This document shows positions 62,268-64,000 of a DNA stretch of 64,000 nucleotides, piece after piece (within the stretch, counting starts at the first letter, position 1; each line of letters starts with the position of its first letter). The notes under the pieces are model-generated. The model was given only the letters and a program-made list of their open reading frames with translations. It did not search any database and had not been told where the DNA came from. The translations under genes and the position numbers were made by a program. This DNA is from Psychrobacter namhaensis (GTDB taxonomy: Bacteria > Pseudomonadota > Gammaproteobacteria > Pseudomonadales > Moraxellaceae): assembly GCF_016107545.1 (NCBI RefSeq), contig NZ_JABASS010000015.1, positions 1 to 64,000 of the forward strand, given 5' to 3'.

Positions 62268-62753
62268 TTAACGCACAAATTTTCGTAACGCTAATAGCAC
62301 CAATGGCCAGCTGATGATACTCATCAACAAGGATAAGGCGGACTTTGCAACAAAGGTATTTTGGATAGCCATCTGTAGTATCCACAGGTTTAACTGGAAG
62401 ACAATCAACCCTAGGCTCGCTATGAGCCACGCACTGATGGTATTTAGTTGTCTAACATAGATACTGCTGATTTTGATCACGAGGGCGACCACCACAGCAG
62501 CAAAGGCTTGCTCGCCCAAATGGGTATCCAGCAATAGATCGGCAATAAGACCAATGGTAAATGCCGTGAAGATACCCACATAACGCGGCTGAAATAATAA
62601 CCAAAAAATCAGCACCATGATCATAATCATAGGCCGCAATGTCGCCATACTAGGACTTAACGGATACACATTAAGCGATGAGGCAATGACAAAACTTATA
62701 ATGATCATAGCAATCAGTAGTACCTTTGCATTCTCAGAATCAGGATACGACAT
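62268..62753 (-). CDS. mreD: rod shape-determining protein MreD
   Basis: An inner-membrane protein of the elongasome. Five hydrophobic segments are visible over 161 aa, with the conserved GLIADLLLDTHLGEQAFA in the middle. It links MreC, RodA and the peptidoglycan enzymes. It follows mreC by 138 bases and precedes maf by 123. Confidence 0.9.
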   Translation of the reverse strand: MSYPDSENAKVLLIAMIIISFVIASSLNVYPLSPSMATLRPMIMIMVLIFWLLFQPRYVGIFTAFTIGLIADLLLDTHLGEQAFAAVVVALVIKISSIYVRQLNTISAWLIASLGLIVFQLNLWILQMAIQNTFVAKSALSLLMSIISWPLVLLALRKFVR

Positions 62754-62891
62754 GGGTACTTACCTTAGCAAATGGGCGGGCTACTGCTATAAAAGCATGA
62801 TTGAGCGTTGATGATAGGATACATGCGCTAGATGAGAGCGATGACAGTCACGTTACTTTGCGCTAGGGGCGACTTGTAACGCCAATGGCAC

Positions 62892-63749
62892 TTATTCATT
62901 AGCCGCAAGCGTATTTTTATTTATCAGCTTGTCTTGGAGCACCAATACATAAGCGTTGTCGATAAAGTTTGCCGCTGGCGTCACTTCTATGCTTCTAAAG
63001 TTGGCGGCTTGGGCGTCTTTGATGTGCGCGATGCGGCCAACCCGATACCCTGCCGGGATACGCCCGCCCAATCCTGACGAAACCAGCTCATCACCCACAC
63101 GTACGTCTGAGGTTTTGAATACATAGTCGAGGCTTAAGGCGGTTGGTATTCCCTGCCCTGTCACGATAGCACGTTGGCCTGTGCGTTTCACAGTGACCGC
63201 CACTGATTGCTGTTCATCAGTAATCAGGAGTAAACGGCTGGTGTTGGGATAGACATTAATGATCTGTCCTAGGATACCATCTTCATCAATGACCGTTTGT
63301 CCAACCTGTACGCCATCTTGCATACCCTTATTAAGCACCACAATTTGTCTGAGTAAATTGCTATCTGTCCCAATGACTTGAGCCAGATTAAGATCAAACT
63401 GCTCAGGTTTGGTGGTGGACAAAATACCTTGCAGCCGGGCATTTTGAGCCAAGATATAATCTTGCTGCTGCAGTTTGGCTTGTGCATGAATCAGTTGTGA
63501 TTTTAGCTGGATGTTTTCGCGGCGTATTGCTTCTTTAGATTGCAGGCTACCACTCGCCCAATGTTTAGCATAGCTCGGTAATAATGATAGCTCATAAATA
63601 GGCTGCATAGCGGCATGGCTGCTGTTACGTAATGGTTTAAACCAGTCTGAGTTTTTGCTATCAAACCACATCAGTATCAAGGCTGCTATCAGTACAATAG
63701 CAGTCTTACGAAGTGACAACGGCTGGCGCGCAAAAATACTTGGGGTCAT
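62892..63749 (-). CDS. mreC: rod shape-determining protein MreC
   Basis: A bitopic membrane protein whose periplasmic part activates PBP2. One membrane helix (about 15-27) is followed by a coiled coil (about 70-105, KEAIRRENIQLKSQLIHAQ) and the beta-barrel domains with the conserved VLNKGMQDGVQVGQTVIDEDG and SGLGGRIPAGYRVGRI. 285 aa. mreB should lie upstream beyond the window edge. Confidence 0.95.
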   Translation of the reverse strand: MTPSIFARQPLSLRKTAIVLIAALILMWFDSKNSDWFKPLRNSSHAAMQPIYELSLLPSYAKHWASGSLQSKEAIRRENIQLKSQLIHAQAKLQQQDYILAQNARLQGILSTTKPEQFDLNLAQVIGTDSNLLRQIVVLNKGMQDGVQVGQTVIDEDGILGQIINVYPNTSRLLLITDEQQSVAVTVKRTGQRAIVTGQGIPTALSLDYVFKTSDVRVGDELVSSGLGGRIPAGYRVGRIAHIKDAQAANFRSIEVTPAANFIDNAYVLVLQDKLINKNTLAANE

Positions 63750-63905
63750 AAGTCTTTTAACTCAGGAGTTATAAAATAATCAGTAGCCAGTACTGGGTAT
63801 AATGACTATCCGTTTACTAACACAGTTAGCGTTGCACATAGCTTACTCACAGTCGAGCGCAGCACTATGTATAGACAGAAATGGCTTCTCACGTTTACCA
63901 ATGTA

Positions 63906-63940
63906 ATTAAAGGCAGCGCAACTGGCTACCTTTAATTTTA
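63906..63940. terminator. hairpin between mreC and the expected mreB
   Basis: A 12-position stem with one mismatch (63906-63917 with 63925-63936) and a 7-base loop. It is followed on the plus strand by a T-rich stretch and flanked by A/T pairs on the minus strand. In the mreB-mreC gap it could be a partial terminator that sets a higher level of mreB than mreCD. Confidence 0.45.
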
Positions 63941-64000
63941 TGCTTTTTTAACCAGACATTTTACGCTTACTATAATCGAGCACACGAGTACTATAACAAC

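Overview
This window is a contiguous piece of chromosome from a gammaproteobacterium of the family Moraxellaceae, most likely Psychrobacter. The genus call is an inference from recognised protein sequences: a three-subunit proton-translocating transhydrogenase, a class A aspartate transcarbamoylase paired with an inactive dihydroorotase, a rpmF-fabD-fabG-acpP block, and a full-length zinc-free S14. No database search was possible. Almost every gene is a vertically inherited housekeeping gene. I see no insertion sequence, prophage, integron, CRISPR array, toxin-antitoxin pair, tRNA or rRNA gene inside the window.

Layout. Positions 1-435 hold two strong tandem promoters firing out of the left edge. 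Next come rlmJ-pssA, a 2OG-Fe(II) oxygenase with dapE, and a minus-strand group with a GyrI-like protein, iscX and a thioesterase. The pntAA-pntAB-pntB transhydrogenase operon (6.1-9.1 kb) is divergent from yaaA. A small lipoprotein, groES-groEL with a heat-shock-type promoter, a DUF3108 protein, and wrbA with a DUF2069 protein follow. From 16.2 to 20.9 kb three plus-strand membrane-protein genes lie in a row (BrkB/YihY, DUF2254, a NhaP-type antiporter). Then come pyrB, pyrC-prime and a DUF2127 gene (minus), fbp and a TrmH-family methyltransferase (plus), etfB-etfA, a DUF421 protein, a cold-shock gene, an unknown membrane protein, and the branched-chain amino-acid genes ilvI-ilvH-ilvC.

From 34.9 to 45 kb are a DUF4124 protein, the bifunctional NAD(P)HX repair enzyme, queG, kbp, acpP, fabG, fabD, rpmF, yceD, epmC and yciO. 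From 45.1 to 59.3 kb lies one continuous minus-strand ribosomal cluster in the order S10, spc, alpha: rpsJ to rpsQ, rplN to rpmJ with secY, then rpsM-rpsK-rpsD-rpoA-rplQ. Two short ribosomal genes, rpmD and rpmJ, were found by reading the sequence directly. The right end carries rng, maf, mreD and mreC, the conserved cell-shape/RNase G cluster, with mreB expected just past the edge.

Function and regulation. The genes cover translation, fatty acid, pyrimidine, lysine and branched-chain amino-acid synthesis, redox balance, folding, and cell shape. The less routine signals are regulatory: a terminator-like hairpin in the leader of pntAA, an intrinsic-terminator-like hairpin inside the spc operon between rpsH and rplF, a possible branched-chain-rich leader peptide upstream of ilvI, a 20-bp imperfect tandem repeat upstream of fabD, and separate promoters for the S10, spc and alpha operons, acpP and rpmF. 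I did not find an evident new multi-gene system.
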